From NCBI RefSeq assembly GCF_009727055.1, contig NC_052351.1, forward strand, positions 59,713,390 through 59,777,389: a stretch of DNA of 64,000 nt. Direction: 5' to 3'. Below are positions 1-12,436 of this stretch, piece by piece. Every line of letters begins with the position of its first letter. The stretch's first letter is position 1. The notes under the pieces were generated by a model. That model did no database searches and had not been told where the DNA came from. It saw nothing but the letters and a program-made list of their open reading frames with translations. Source of the stretch: Benincasa hispida. Lineage: Eukaryota > Streptophyta > Magnoliopsida > Cucurbitales > Cucurbitaceae. A program made the position numbers and the translations under genes.

Positions 1-2638
1 ACCATTTGTTCTTATGATCTGAAATGATCTGGATCCCTAGAACATATTGTGTCTCACCCAAATCTTTTATTTGGAACTGTGCAGCTAACAATTTCTTAAT
101 GTCAGTCAGATACCCTACATCATTCCCAATGAGTAGGATATCATTCACATACAGTACTAGGAAAGCTACTGAGTTGTTGGTGATCTTCTTGTAAACACAA
201 GGCTTATCAACGTTTTGAATAAAGCCAAGCGACTTGACTACAACGTCAAATCTGATGTTCCATGATCTAGATATTTGTTTCAGCCCATAAATGGACCTAT
301 TATGCTTGCAAACTTTTTGCTCTTGATCTGGAACTATGAATACCTCTGGTTGAGTCATATAGATGGTCTTCTCAAGATTACCATTAAGAAAGGCAGTCTT
401 GACGTCCATTTACCATATTTCATAATCATAAAATGTGGCTATGGATAGGAGAATCCGGATAGACTTGAGTATAACAACAAGTGAGAAAGTTTTGTCATAG
501 TCAACTCTCTCAACCTGGGTATAACCTTTTGCCACGAGTCTAGCCTTAAAGGTGTGCACCTTTCCATCTACACCTCTCTTTCGCTTATAGATCCACTTAC
601 ACCCAATAGGTCTTACCCCATCAGGTGGATCAACAAGCTCTCAGATGTTATTGAAGTACATAGACTCCATTTCCTGGTTCATGGCCTTAACCCATTAATC
701 CTTGTCAACATCCTCCATTTCTTTCTTAAAAGACAACGGATCCTCGACCCCATCATTCGAATGACATTTTGGGCTTCAGTCAAACCCATGTAGCGATTTG
801 ATGGGTTCATAACCCTTCCACTATGTCGGGGTAGTCTCAACTCTTGAGCTGGTTGACTAAAGGTTCCGACCTCAACAACTCTTGTTAATCTATCAGCCTA
901 TTCAACAACTCTTATTGAACCCTCAGTAGTCTCAGTCTCACTAGAAATCTCATGTAAAACGAGCTTACTTCGTGGCTTATGATCCTGGATGTGGTCTTCT
1001 TCCAAGAAGATAGCATTTATAGAAACAAACACTTTGTTCTCACTCGGATCATATAAGTATCCACCTCTCATTTCCTTGGGGTAGCCTACAAAGAGGCAAA
1101 TCTTTGAACACGGTTCCAACTTCTTTGGGTTAGTCACTAGCACGTGTGTCGGATAACCCCAAATTTTGAAGTGGTGTAAACTACCTTTACGACCTCTCCA
1201 CAACTCAAAAGGTGTTTTAGAAACACTTTTCGAGGGAACGTTGTTCAGGATATAACATGCAGTCTCCATTGCAAAACCCCAAAACGAGTCTGGAAGATGA
1301 GCATAACTCATCGTAGACCGAACCATGTCCAACAAGGTTCTGTTTCTCCTTTCTGATACACCATTCTGCTGAGGTGTACTAGGGACTGAGAGTTGGGATG
1401 CAATCCTATGTTCTATCATATAGTTCTGGAATTGGAGATCTATATACTCTCACCACGATCAGATTGTAGTGTTTCTATCTTCTTATCTAATAAGTTTCAA
1501 CTTTAGCCTTATACTCCTTAAACTTTTCAAGGGCTTTAGACTTACGTTGCGATAGGTTGAGATACCCGAATCTTGAATAATCATCTATGAAAGAGATGAA
1601 ATATTCATACCCACCCCAAGCTCTAACATTCATCGGACCACAAAGGTCTGAATGTAGAAGCTCCAAGGCGTCCTTGGCTCTGTAACCTTTTCTAATAAAA
1701 GGTCATTTGGTCATCTTTCCTTCGAGGCATGATTCACATACTGGCAAGGAGTTTGCTTCTAAACTCTTTAGAAGTCCACTTTTCACCAACTTCTCAATCC
1801 TATTGAGATTGATGTGACCTAACCTTAGATGCCAAATTTGGGTGTCTTCCTCAGGAGAAACCTTTGGTCTTTTAGCTGTTGTTGTCGTACTGAACATTTC
1901 AGTGTTAAACAAGGCTTTTATGACTAATGGCCTTAGTACATATACATTACTTTCCATTGAACCATAACCAATTTCCATTCCATTCTTGAAAATAAATACT
2001 TTATTCTCAAAAAAAGAGACGGTATACCCTTGTTCAATGAGACAAGAAACTGAGATTAAGTTCCTCTTAATATGAGGAACTACGAAAACATTATCCAGTA
2101 ACAGATAATGTTTCTTGTCAACAAATAACTTCAGCCTGCCTACAGCAACAGCTGAAACAACCTCACCAGTACCGACTCGTAAAGTTATCTCTCCCTGTGA
2201 CAACGTTTTACAAGAATTGAATCCTTGGTAAGAGGAACTGACATGGTTGGTAGCACCCGAATCAAGGATCCAGACAGAATCATCATTCTCTACCAAACAC
2301 AATAAGTTAAATCTACTCTCTTTCCTCCTCTTTTGGAGAGTAGTGGGATCAGTGTCAGAACAACGAACACTACTGGTTTTTTCATCTATCCCTTTATGCT
2401 CGAAAAGTAAAAATTGATGTTCAAACAAATCTTGCAACGCGCCCATGATCTCGGGTGCAATAACCATGTTCTCAACACTTTTGGCCAAAATATCAGGTAT
2501 GTTAGCCAAAATGTGAAGACGAGCCAGTGAATTAGCCTCCATCCACACCCCATATGCATTGCGAACACTTCGCGGAGCATCAAGGGTCGGGACTTGAGGA
2601 CACTCCTCAACCATGACAAATTCAAGGTTGTTTGCCAC
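1..2638 (-). pseudogene. copia gag-pol polyprotein, degenerate
   Basis: From 2638 downward the reading frame shows a gag-like segment (residues 1-80, VEECPQVPTL onward). This jumps to a retroviral-type aspartic protease with the DSGATNH motif, so the gag zinc knuckle is deleted. The GAG-pre-integrase HLRLGHIN segment and CESCLEGKMTK follow, up to 1703. After a break, the integrase C-terminal part lies at 1419-898 (PQQNGVSERRNRTLL, ILNNVPSKSV, GYPKEMRGGY). Reverse transcriptase continues to position 1 and contains LLIGND. The catalytic YVDD reads YVND (codon 143-145), and the core integrase between 1703 and 1419 is frame-broken. It is a pseudogene with no sign of selection. Confidence 0.88.
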
Positions 2639-2639
2639 G

Positions 2640-5260
2640 AAATACGTTTTACACGATTATTTCCACGGTATGTATTTGGTCATATTAAAAGCACTAAACG
2701 AAAATACTAATGAGTTACTGAAAAGAAAAACACATTGACCTACGTTAGGTTTTAAGCAAATACCCATTGTAAAACAAAAACATCCAATAAGGTTTTAGCA
2801 AAACTAATATGAACCCCATGTGACATCTAGTTTCACAATGACACTTCAAAGGTTTATGACAAAAGCCGTCGAAGGGAGGTCAATTATCCCTCCTCTCAAT
2901 TGAGAAGTTCTCAACCAGTCATTAATACCAGAACAACTCTTGCTCCTATAACAACTAGCCATCATTGATTTAGCCAAGAGATCATTAACTTACTTAACAA
3001 TCTCCTATAAGTGTGACCCACCATTTTAGGCCCTAGAGATCCACCCCAAAAATCCAATCCGAAGGGTTGGGGAAAAACCTAAAGTGACCTTATCCATTTC
3101 TGGAGTTTACCTTGATCTTGACCAACTGCACAAAACCCATTCGAAGGGGGACACTTCTAGGGAGCCACGAGGGTGTACAGAATGATCTCACGGTGTGAAC
3201 CAATGACAGAGACCATAGGACATGTTGACACACACTCTTCACCCACTTACTATAAACACTCTCTCCGTCCACCTTGATATTGACTCATGCAAACACCATC
3301 CGAAGGGGGATGCTCCCAGGGCACCACGAGGCCAAGCATGAATCTCATGGTGTGAACATACAGGGAGAAACGGGAGTGGAATCATAGATATATCAGACAC
3401 AAGTCTTCCTCCCACTGAGTATTTTATAACCTAGGGTTTAGCTGACTTAGAAAAAACACGGTTAAGGATTTTAACTAAGTGACTTTTAGGTTTGCCCAAG
3501 AGTAACTTTTACTTTGGATAGTTAAATATTAATGGAGTCTTTGGCCAAATTGTCGCATGCTTGTTGAAAATCTATCTAATTCACCTTTCCAGGTAGGTTC
3601 CCAGATAGAGGTGTTCTGTTTCCATCAGCTTAAGAACCTCAGCCTAGACAGAACCCGCCTTAGACAAAAAGTCCCTTATAGATAGATTTAAAACAAATTT
3701 AATCATTTATGCTAATCAATTTAATCCTATTAAACCGATTTTAAAAGATTAATCTAGGTTACTAAACTCTTTAGAATCATGTGAACTTAGATCTATCTCA
3801 ATCCAATTTTAAAACCCTTTTAAAAAACTTGAGTTCACCCTAAGTTCGTATGCAACTCTTTCTTATTGATTTTAGGTCTAATTTCCTTTACAACACTTAT
3901 AAACAAAACAACCAAAACCACAATGCTAAGCTAAGACATGCAAGGCATTCATAAAGATTATAAACAGCCTAAGTGTCATGCTCAATGCATTGTCCATTCA
4001 TTGCTACTTCTTTTATATAACGCTTATACAAAACAACAATGAAACAAGCATAACATGCTTCCATCTTATAATAAAAGGATGATGCATGAATATGCTCACT
4101 GCATGCAAAATATAACTATTATATTTCATGATGCATGCGTATGCTTTCACTTAATTTCTTCATACTAGATTATAACATTTATAATACATTATGCATGAAT
4201 AAGAGCACAACCTAAGGTGGGTTTTTAAAACTATATGTCAAACACTTTGTCATATAAACATCATACATCACATGTATAATAAACAAAAATTGATGAACCG
4301 GGTAAAATTGCCTCAAATCCACAAAAATAAAGCTAACTATTACAAAACCAAGGAGTCTCCGGTTCAAACAGGCGAACCGGGTCTTGAACCGTCCGTGCAA
4401 AGCAACACGTCTCCAACCATCGTGTATCGAACTCCCCGCGATCTTCTACATGAAAGACAAACACTTTGCTCTATCGTTTACCAATGCTCCCAGAGCTAAA
4501 CGATCGTTTAATAATGATCGTGTACCTTTTAATAAGCAATGAAGCCCGAGGTACGTGATCGCCTAGCGCGCTCTGCATAGCACCAGCCTTACAAGATCTT
4601 CTAAATGACTAAGATGCGGCAAAGCACCATCACCTAAACGATCGCTTAGCGAACGCTTTCGTATTGTATATTGCGCGATCGTGTAGGTAGTAACTAAGGG
4701 ATAAAGCAAGCTAACTACACGATCGTCTAACACGCGCCTTTCACTAAACAATGAGCATCAAATACTCCCACTATGATTATCTACCTCACGATCAGGCAAC
4801 CAACGCTACACAATAGAGTAAACACTTTATCCCATCACTTAGCATTAGCTAAACGATCATTTAGTAAATACTACACGATCGTATAGAAAAATCTACATGA
4901 TCGCTTAGATAAATCCCAACTATCGTTTACCTTCGGCCACACGATACGACCAACTTTTGGTCTTCTTCCTCGTTGAGAACCATATCTCTATGCTTCGAAA
5001 CTTCATCACGAACGACTCGACTAACTCAAACTCATTGAATTGTAGACTCGATTGCAAGTTAATTACGCCCAGAAAACACAGGGGCCCTTACAAATTAACA
5101 CTTTGTAATTGAAGAAAGCTTTAAACAAAAGCAATTAAGCCCAAAAACATTCATCAACTCCATCGACAGATTCATTTAACAAATAAACACAAATGAAGAA
5201 AACCCACCAAGGCTGTAAAAGAAGTTCAAAAAAGAATTGAAGTTTGGAATATCAGAAAAA
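2640..5260 (-). other. copia leader between primer site and gag
   Basis: This is non-coding internal DNA of the minus-strand copia element. Two diverged units near 3110-3240 and 3270-3390 share a run ending gaaggggga and a ccacgagg word. Similar text occurs in the leader of the plus-strand relative at 16320-16640, so this is a family trait. The part at 4480-4940 carries many scattered copies of a cgatcg-centred palindromic motif. I see no coding capacity. Confidence 0.6.
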
Positions 5261-5264
5261 TCTG

Positions 5265-5276
5265 GCTCTGATACCA
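5265..5276 (-). other. primer binding site (tRNA-iMet type)
   Basis: The minus strand reads TGGTATCAGAGC, complementary to the 3' end of plant initiator methionine tRNA. It starts two bases inside the LTR end at 5279. This fixes both the strand and the LTR boundary. Confidence 0.93.
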
Positions 5277-5278
5277 AT

Positions 5279-7371
5279 TGAAGGAAATCGAACCCGAGGA
5301 TTTCCATGAGCAGTGGAATGATCTTTCCAAATTTCAATCGTATATGAACATTATAATTACAATCACAAACGAAAACATACGATTATGCTAAATAGAGAAA
5401 TTATAGTATGCTATACAAAAGATAGAGGACACGAATCAACACACTTTTGTAGACTCATCTTCGAGTTCCTTGATCACGAACGCTCGATCACAGTAACACA
5501 GCAACACACGAACGCTCATCCAACACGACCGCAACACTGCACGAACACCATGCACTCGAACTAAGCGATCGCCAAGGTCACAAAAACTCCGAACACCACG
5601 AACGACCTCCACAGAACCTCAATAGTGTCGAGTTAAGTAAGACACCACCAAGAAGGTTACCTTGGTATTCTCAGTGTGAGAATCTAGAGGGTGGGCTCTG
5701 TGTGGACTTATTGAGGCAGAAAAAAAGGAACCATAATCGTGTAAATGGTTGAGCAAGTGGGAAATGGAACAACCTATCGTATAAGTCGATGCCCAACTAT
5801 TTAGGAAAAGCTATGCGATCATCTAACAAAAGCTATGTGATCGTTTAACTCATCGCTTAGCTGAGTGTCTATCGCCTAAGAATACTCCACGATCGTTTAG
5901 CTAACTCCAAGTTGTCACTTAGTAAATCTAATTTACTTGACAACTTCTCCGTGAGTATTTTCCGAGATTGAAAATCTCAAAACAACTTTTCTTTTTTTTC
6001 TTTCTTTTTTTCTTACTAAAATTAGGAAAACATTTTTTCTTTTATCTCATGGTTACCATGAAACCACCAATAACCTCCCACTTAATTGGTCGTAAGAAAA
6101 AAAGAGATAATTATCCAATAATTAATATTATTATAAATATAAATGATAACTAACTTACCATAATATTTTTATAACCTATAGTTTTAATATTTCATCTCAT
6201 GAAACATATAAACCATAGCACTTTTTCTATTCCATGGCACTTAATGTAAATCTCATTTACATTAATCCTTCATTAGATGTATCTCATACATCATACCGAT
6301 CATATCATATATAATCGAATTACCTCTTGTCAATTTGAACATTTCAAATCAACACTAATAACTGATCCTCAACTTGAATCCATTGAGCTATCAAAGGGAC
6401 CTTATGGACCTCTAGCTCGAAGCTCCAATGATACATGAATAACTGACTAAACTTTTGTCACGAGATCCACAATCCGTTAACTGACAGGCACTCCACTAAA
6501 GACCAACAACTGAACTCTCCTTATTACAGATATATTATATGTCCATATCAACCAATCAACAGTGCGATAACCCTTCACAAATCGCTCTAAGTACGGTTGG
6601 GCCAATAACCGTTATGTCCTTGTAGTTACATCTAACTCCTTGAGTACCACTGATCCCTCTAATGAACATAAGTCATAGTCCTACTATGACTGAGTCCTCT
6701 CTTCCAAAGAGAAGTTGTGGCCACTATGTTCAAGCCCCGAAATCAGCCCTTAAGGGATTAATCTATCTGCTTACCCCTGCTTTGGGGAATGAGTGAATTT
6801 CATCTTGTGTAATTGAGTTCCCAACTCCCAAATCAGGCAAGTCCCCAAAAAGGCAGGCATGTTGAGTTGATAATCTGGCCACTCTCACCCATACTAATCA
6901 AAGAACCGCCCTCAGGATTGAGATCATGTCACCTATGGTCGTTTAGGTGAGATGTAAGTCTTCAGTATCAATGGCGTTATATACAAAAACTAGTCATTTT
7001 GTGGCCCGGCCTTATACAAACTGTTTGAGTAGGACACCCTCGCTCGCATGTCTCCACATGAATGGTCAGGATCTACCATCTGTAGTAGTTTACAATACTT
7101 GCAAACCTCTAACAAGCAGGCTGTATTCATAGTGTCATCAAGATCGTATCGTACCTTAACTCTTATACTACAGACCTATTTAGGTTATCTTAAGGCATGA
7201 TCCACTTGTATATCACATATACATGCTTAAGTTTACATAAGATATACATGAATCTTTTATTATTGGATATAAGTGAAAGCCAGAATGAAATAATAGTTAT
7301 TTTATTCATAAAACAATGTGTATAATGACAAACAATGAGACTTCGGGAGAATTAGGACCCCAATCCCAACA
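5279..7371 (-). repeat. copia 5' LTR (2093 bp)
   Basis: It begins tgaagg and ends ccaaca on the plus strand (TG..CA on either strand) and abuts the primer binding site at its left end. Long stretches match the LTRs at 8601, 10071, 21144, 26659 and 40385, for example the cttatacaaact and gcatgtctccacatgaat words. Motifs built on cgatcgtttag are concentrated at 5815-5930. Confidence 0.9.
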
Positions 7372-7765
7372 GGAGGGGTATTGTACTGGGTTATGCATGC
7401 TGAATACACCTTGACATGCATGCAAGGAGGAGTTGATGATTAAAGGTGAGTTTGTACTATAAATGGGACACTTTAGACGTTTAGTTCTCCCAATTCACTC
7501 GTGCCATTTTCATTTTCCATGATCCAAGCGTTAACAAATTGAGTGTAGAGTGTGTACATGGTCTACTAAAGGGGTTGGAGGATGAAAAGAATAAAGAAAG
7601 TGGGAAATAGGCAGAGAAGGTCAGACTACTGCTCAAATCAACACTAGGCACCAAACCCAGTAGCCGCACTCCTACGCTCGGGCATCCTCATGCGTACCCA
7701 ATGCATCGCAAGCTTGCACATCTTCATGTGCACAAGTTCTCGTCTGGTCGCACACGATCACGCAC
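7372..7765 (+). mobile_element. Outer chromovirus-like LTR, left piece
   Basis: This is a single-copy-looking segment between the copia LTR end and the next element. It holds a TATA-box candidate (ctataaatgggac, from about 7459) in plus orientation. The last five bases, cgcac (7761-7765), recur at 45068-45072, so the sequence continues at 45073. It is interpreted as the U3/TATA part of an LTR whose R/U5 end is at 46289. Its own left end lies left of the window, beyond the copia insertion. Confidence 0.6.
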
Positions 7766-8600
7766 TGTAACGACTCGACCTTTCGAGTACTCTAACAAGG
7801 GCCGTTACTCATAATTATACATTGACATCCAAACATTTTTACCATTAAAGTTAAACAATTTAAAATGATAGAAACAACTTTCAAAATAATTCATAAAGTC
7901 AATAAACAATAAATGAACAAATAAATAAAACCTTTATTCGGGGCCCTTAAAAACTTTTACAAAGAAAATATTAAAAATAGTAAAATTTCTGTCTAACATT
8001 AAATTCTAGTTTCAAAGCATTCAAATGACTAAAAACAACATAGACTGAGTGGAAGCGATTTCTCTTGTCCTCATATGGCTCTGTCACGGGTCCCATCTGT
8101 CACTCACTAATTCAAGGAAAAAGGATATCATTGGCTCCGCGTCCACCGAAAGTAGGTTACCTTCATCACCATCAGCATTTGGTACTCTCTCGATAGCTTC
8201 TCTCGTTCACTTCAAGCCTTTGGTGTAATGACCCGACTTCCATAGGTCCTTGGTTCGACCTCCTAATGAGAATTGAGGCCTATCATTTTTTGAAAAACAT
8301 AAAGAATGAAAAGATGAGTATAACAATACCCAGTAAGTGATCCGCTACTGGGTCCTCTAGGTAGCATGTTAACTAGTCTTTCTAGGCATCAGTGTACATC
8401 CATATCATATCAGTCGTAATGATCTCGAATGGTCACATATTAGTCATAAAAGCGAGCCTAAAGGAACACACATCAATCATAGTGTGTAGCCCGAAGGTAC
8501 AAAAATCAATCATAAACATGGACCCGGAGGAACATGCATCAGTCATAGTGTGTATCTCAAAGGTACATGAATTAGTCATAAACATGAATTCGGAAGAACA
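7766..8600 (-). repeat. chromovirus 3' LTR, segment 1
   Basis: This is the terminal part of the minus-strand LTR. It includes the acccagtaagtgatcc stretch, which on the minus strand gives the cttactgggt word typical of Del/Tekay LTR transcripts. It contains a run of degenerate repeats (caatcatagtgtgta, cagtcatagtgtgta) continued in the next segment. It is interrupted at 8601 by a solo copia LTR; gaaca at 8596-8600 is the target duplication. Confidence 0.7.
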
Positions 8601-9272
8601 TGAAGGAACCTGTAGAGGCCCTGAGCGAAAACGTGGAGATCATCTCAATTTTATTTTCGCAGAATCAAACAATATAGAATACAAATTATGCAGTCAAATT
8701 AAAATTTACAACATGCCAAAAAATTGAGAAAAGGACTAGAGAGGACTTACCCTTGAAGAATCATTTTCTTCTTCACGAGTCTTCTTATCCAGAATTGATC
8801 ACGATCAAATCCAAATGGCCATCACCAAAAGAGTTTCCTCTGTATTCTTTGCAGGGGAAGAGAATCTGCAATAGGTGTGGACTTTGCAATATTTTGGGTA
8901 AGGGAGTGAGATAGAGAGCAGGAGAGAAGAACTCTAGAAAAAAATTACAAAGCAATCAATGGTTTTCGTAATTTTTCTGTTAAAAAGATCAAGAAACCAA
9001 TTTCTCCTAAAATTGTCTTCTCACATATGAAAATTAGAGAAAAGAGGGAGAGCCTCCTATAATTAAATACAAAAATTAATATTAAATAAATATAATAAAA
9101 TTTAATATATATTTATATAATAACTAATTTATCATATAATATATATATTAAATCATATGGTATATCATATATAATTAAATTAAATAAATTATATCACATA
9201 TAATTAATTTCCTCATTTAATTTGAACAATTCACATTAATCCAAACTTGATTCTCATTAAATCCCTGTTGAG

Positions 9273-9784
9273 TGTTGGCTCTCAAAAAGAGCTATATTCC
9301 TAGCTTAATTCAGGCCTGTTAGTGGATTTTATGTATTTATTTTCCTATTTTGTAGGTATCGAACAACCAAGAGGTATAATTAATTATTTGGTGAAGAACG
9401 AGGTTAATTTGAAGTAATTTGGAGTTAATTTGAACATTAGGGCTTCAAAGGAGTTAAAAAGACCAAAATGCCATCGAGTTCCACCAAGTATGATCAGCCA
9501 TCAAGCACCATGGAATACCATCGAGTAAAAGGCTATCGAGTAATCAACAAAATCCTACTGAGTGAACGAGGATCGAGTATCGAGTTATCAAGCATCGAGT
9601 AGAAAGTATCTGACAGTGGACAAAGCGCTCCAACACCACTCTAAGTGTAGCGACGCTCTGAAGTTGCATCACCACCAGTGTCCCAACGCTTCACTCCAAT
9701 GCTTGAAGGTAGAAGCATCAGCGTTGCAACGATGCGAAGAATGACAGACATAGAGCTGAGCACGCACGCAACCAAGCGTTGGAA
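9273..9784 (+). repeat. gypsy 5' LTR, truncated
   Basis: It aligns with the first part of the LTR at 24269 (ggtatcgaacaaccaagagg against ggtatcaagcaaccaagagg, and shared atcgagta words). Homology stops near 9784, where internal gag-like sequence follows. The rest of the LTR, the primer site and the 5' leader are lost. Confidence 0.75.
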
Positions 9785-10070
9785 GCGACCAGTTCCACTA
9801 TGATCCACCACCTGTGACCAGTTCCATCAGCATTGCAATGGTTCTTTAGAGGGTATCCTAGATATATGGATGACGATTTTCATTAGCCTAGATGGGAGGA
9901 GTCCTATGACTATGGAAACCTAGGATAGGACCAGTTCCACTATGATCCACCCCCTGCCACATCCGACATGACGATGCATGCTCACACCGCCGATTCAGGT
10001 ATGTCATTAGAAAATGTGATTAGACAACTTACTATTAACAATATTGTTTTTTAGCAGGAGATGAGCGACA
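9785..10070 (+). pseudogene. gypsy gag-like fragment, part 1
   Basis: Conceptual translation gives a Tyr/Pro/Asp-rich stretch (YDPPPATSDM) with stops, then SLENVIRQL just before the copia insertion. The word ccagttccactatgatccac occurs twice (about 9789 and 9931), so a local duplication has occurred here. The reading frame resumes at 22581 with LKESFSFQTEV. No conserved catalytic motif is visible, and the gag assignment rests on its position and the coiled-coil-like SLEnvirQl segment. Confidence 0.4.
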
Positions 10071-12244
10071 TATTGGGGTTGATGCCCTAAACTCTTATTG
10101 GGTCATGTAGTTTGTAAACAACTGTATTGAAAAAATGCTTGTGATGTAAAAATATGAGATATTTTCTTCATTGTTGTCTATGAAACATTAGATCTTTTAT
10201 TTGTATTTACCACAAACCAATAAACTAAGATATCTGATTGTCGTTGTAACTTAAGCATGTATGTGGAAACATACAAGTGGATCATGCCTTAAGTGATAAC
10301 CAAAATGGTATGTATTATATGGATATAGGAGGGAAACCTTATCCTAGTGACACTATGGATGCGGCCCGCTTTGTAGATACTTACAAGTGTTGTGGCATGC
10401 TACGGATTATCTGATCCTGATCATTCATATGGAGACATATGAGTGGGGGTGTCCTATACAAAGGAGTTTGTATAAGATCGGACCACGAAGTGTTTAGTCT
10501 TGTTATATTACACCATTCATGACAGAGACTTCACTTCACTAGAATGACCATAGGTAACATGACCTTAATCCTGAGTGAGTTGGGAACTCCTACTTTTGAG
10601 GGCGGTCCTTTGATTTTCATGGGTGCAAGTGGCCAGATCGCTGACTCAAACCTACCACATTGGGGATTCGTCTGATTGGGAAGCTGGGAACTCAGCTATA
10701 CAAGATGGAATTCACTCCTTCCCCGAAGCAGGGATAAGTAGACTTAAAGGCTGATTCCGGGGCTTGAACGATGTGGCGCCACACACCTTTTCAAGGCCCT
10801 AGAGGTTTCCACTCATAGTAGAACTATGATGTATTGTTCATTAAAGGGATCAATGGTACTTAAGAAGTTAGATGTAACTACAGGGGAAAAACGATAAATT
10901 GGCCCAGCTGTACTTACGAGCATCTGTAAAGGGTTATCATACTATTGATTTGTTATATCCAATGGACACAAAAATATATCTATGGTGAGAAGAGTGTAGC
11001 TGTCGGTCTTTAGTAGAGTACCCGACAGTTAATGGATGGTGGATCTCATGACTAAAGAGTTTAGTCAGCTATTCACGTACCATTGGAGCTTCAAGCTACA
11101 TATCCATAAGGTCACCTTGGTAGCTCAATGGATTCAAGTTAAGAATCAGTTTTTGGGTTAGTTTGAAGTGTTCAAGTTGACAATAGGGAGTTTGATTATA
11201 TATGATATGATTAAACTGGTTCAATTATATATGATATAGTTCACATGATGTATGAGATACATTAATTGAAGGAAAATGATATAAGTATGATTTATATCAA
11301 GTAAAGGAGAAAAGGACTATGGTTTAAATATTGCATATGATTTGATATTAAAACTATAGGTTATAAATATAATATGTTAAGTTAGTTATTGTATTTATTT
11401 ATAATTAAAATAATTATGAGATCATTGTTGATGGTTTCTCCATAGTCGTGCGTGAAAAGTGGAAGGTTGTATTCGGTTTTCATAACTGAAGGATAATATG
11501 AAAAATATTTTTATTTTTGGATGAGAATTGCTTAATTGAGTACACTATCAATTGTTTAGCTCAGAGAGACTACATGACAGCTTCAAGTGTTTGTCTAAAC
11601 GATTGTGTACACACGCCATCATCTAAACGACCGTGTAGCATTTTACTAAACAATCGTGTGGCTAGCGAATTTCTCTAAACGATCATGTAGCATTTTACTA
11701 AACGATCGCGTGGCTAGTAAATTTCTCTAAATGATCATGTAAATGATCAAACCTTATTTACTAAATGATCGTGTACCTTTACTAAACGATCAAGCACCAC
11801 AGCCTATACAATAGACAGTATCATTCTCCCATTTGCTTGGTCGTATAGTGCGATCGTTGTTTCCTCCTTCCCTCTACCAAATCCAACAGAGCCCACACCT
11901 CTTGGATTCTCACTCTGAGAATACAAAGGTCACAGAGTGGTGGTGTCCGAAAGGTTGCCTGTTCGTGGAGAAGTTTGTTCGTAAACAGACGATTGGGTAG
12001 ACGATCCAGATGAGAGCGAATTTTTGATGTCCAAATTCTTCATGAGAGCGAGAGACCTGTGAAAGAAGAGTTCTTCAAAGGTAAGTCTCTCACTCCCTCT
12101 TGTATTTAATTTATAAAGCATGCCGTAATTTGTTCTAAAATGCGTAACTAGTTTGTATGTTTGTGAATGCTTGTAATTAAGTCACAATAAATTTGGAACG
12201 ATCTTACTTCCACTCATAGGTTCTCTTTGATAAGAGTTCCTTTA
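10071..12244 (+). repeat. copia 5' LTR (2174 bp)
   Basis: The left end reads tattggggttgatgccc and the right end gagttccttta, directly before the primer site. The U3/R part at 11590-11800 has about eight copies of a taaacgatcgtgta-like motif. Compared with its 3' twin it keeps about 730 bp that the twin has lost. Confidence 0.9.
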
Positions 12245-12246
12245 AT

Positions 12247-12258
12247 TGGTATCAAAGC
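12247..12258 (+). other. copia primer binding site
   Basis: TGGTATCAAAGC is the initiator-Met tRNA primer site with one G-to-A change. It starts two bases after the LTR. Confidence 0.88.
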
Positions 12259-12436
12259 CAGGTTCTGATATTCCAAATTCATTGATGTATAGAATAACAT
12301 TTACATTATCGGTGGGGGAAGCATGTCTACATTCTGTTTAAGTGTTAAATAAGTTTGTGGATGTGGATTAATGGAGTTTTCTAGGATGGTTGCCTCTGGT
12401 TCTTGAATTCTTTTACATTCAAAGTTATATGTTAAG

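Larger units (their letters stand above)
1..7371 (-). mobile_element. Ty1/copia LTR retrotransposon, 5' part (3' part off window)
   Basis: Read on the minus strand from the right, the order is 5' LTR (7371-5279), a tRNA-iMet-type primer binding site (5276-5265), a long leader (about 5260-2640), and then a gag/protease/integrase/RT reading frame running off the left edge. Protease before integrase before RT is the copia order. The LTR ends at 7371 and the next bases are ggagg, half of the expected target duplication; the partner lies outside the window. The coding part is degenerate, so the copy is dead. It is inserted in a plus-strand chromovirus-like LTR, of which 7372-7765 is visible. It belongs to the same LTR family as the copies at 8601, 10071, 26659 and 40385. 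Confidence 0.9.

Noticed and set aside
554..793. 79-codon plus-strand frame
   Set aside because: Antisense shadow of the minus-strand copia reverse transcriptase region.
5262..5280. Possible tRNA-Met gene end
   Set aside because: Only the 12-base primer-binding complement is present next to an LTR; no cloverleaf can be drawn.
11580..11800. CRISPR-like regularly spaced repeats
   Set aside because: Repeats are short, degenerate and unevenly spaced, no cas genes exist, and the sequence is a plant retrotransposon LTR.
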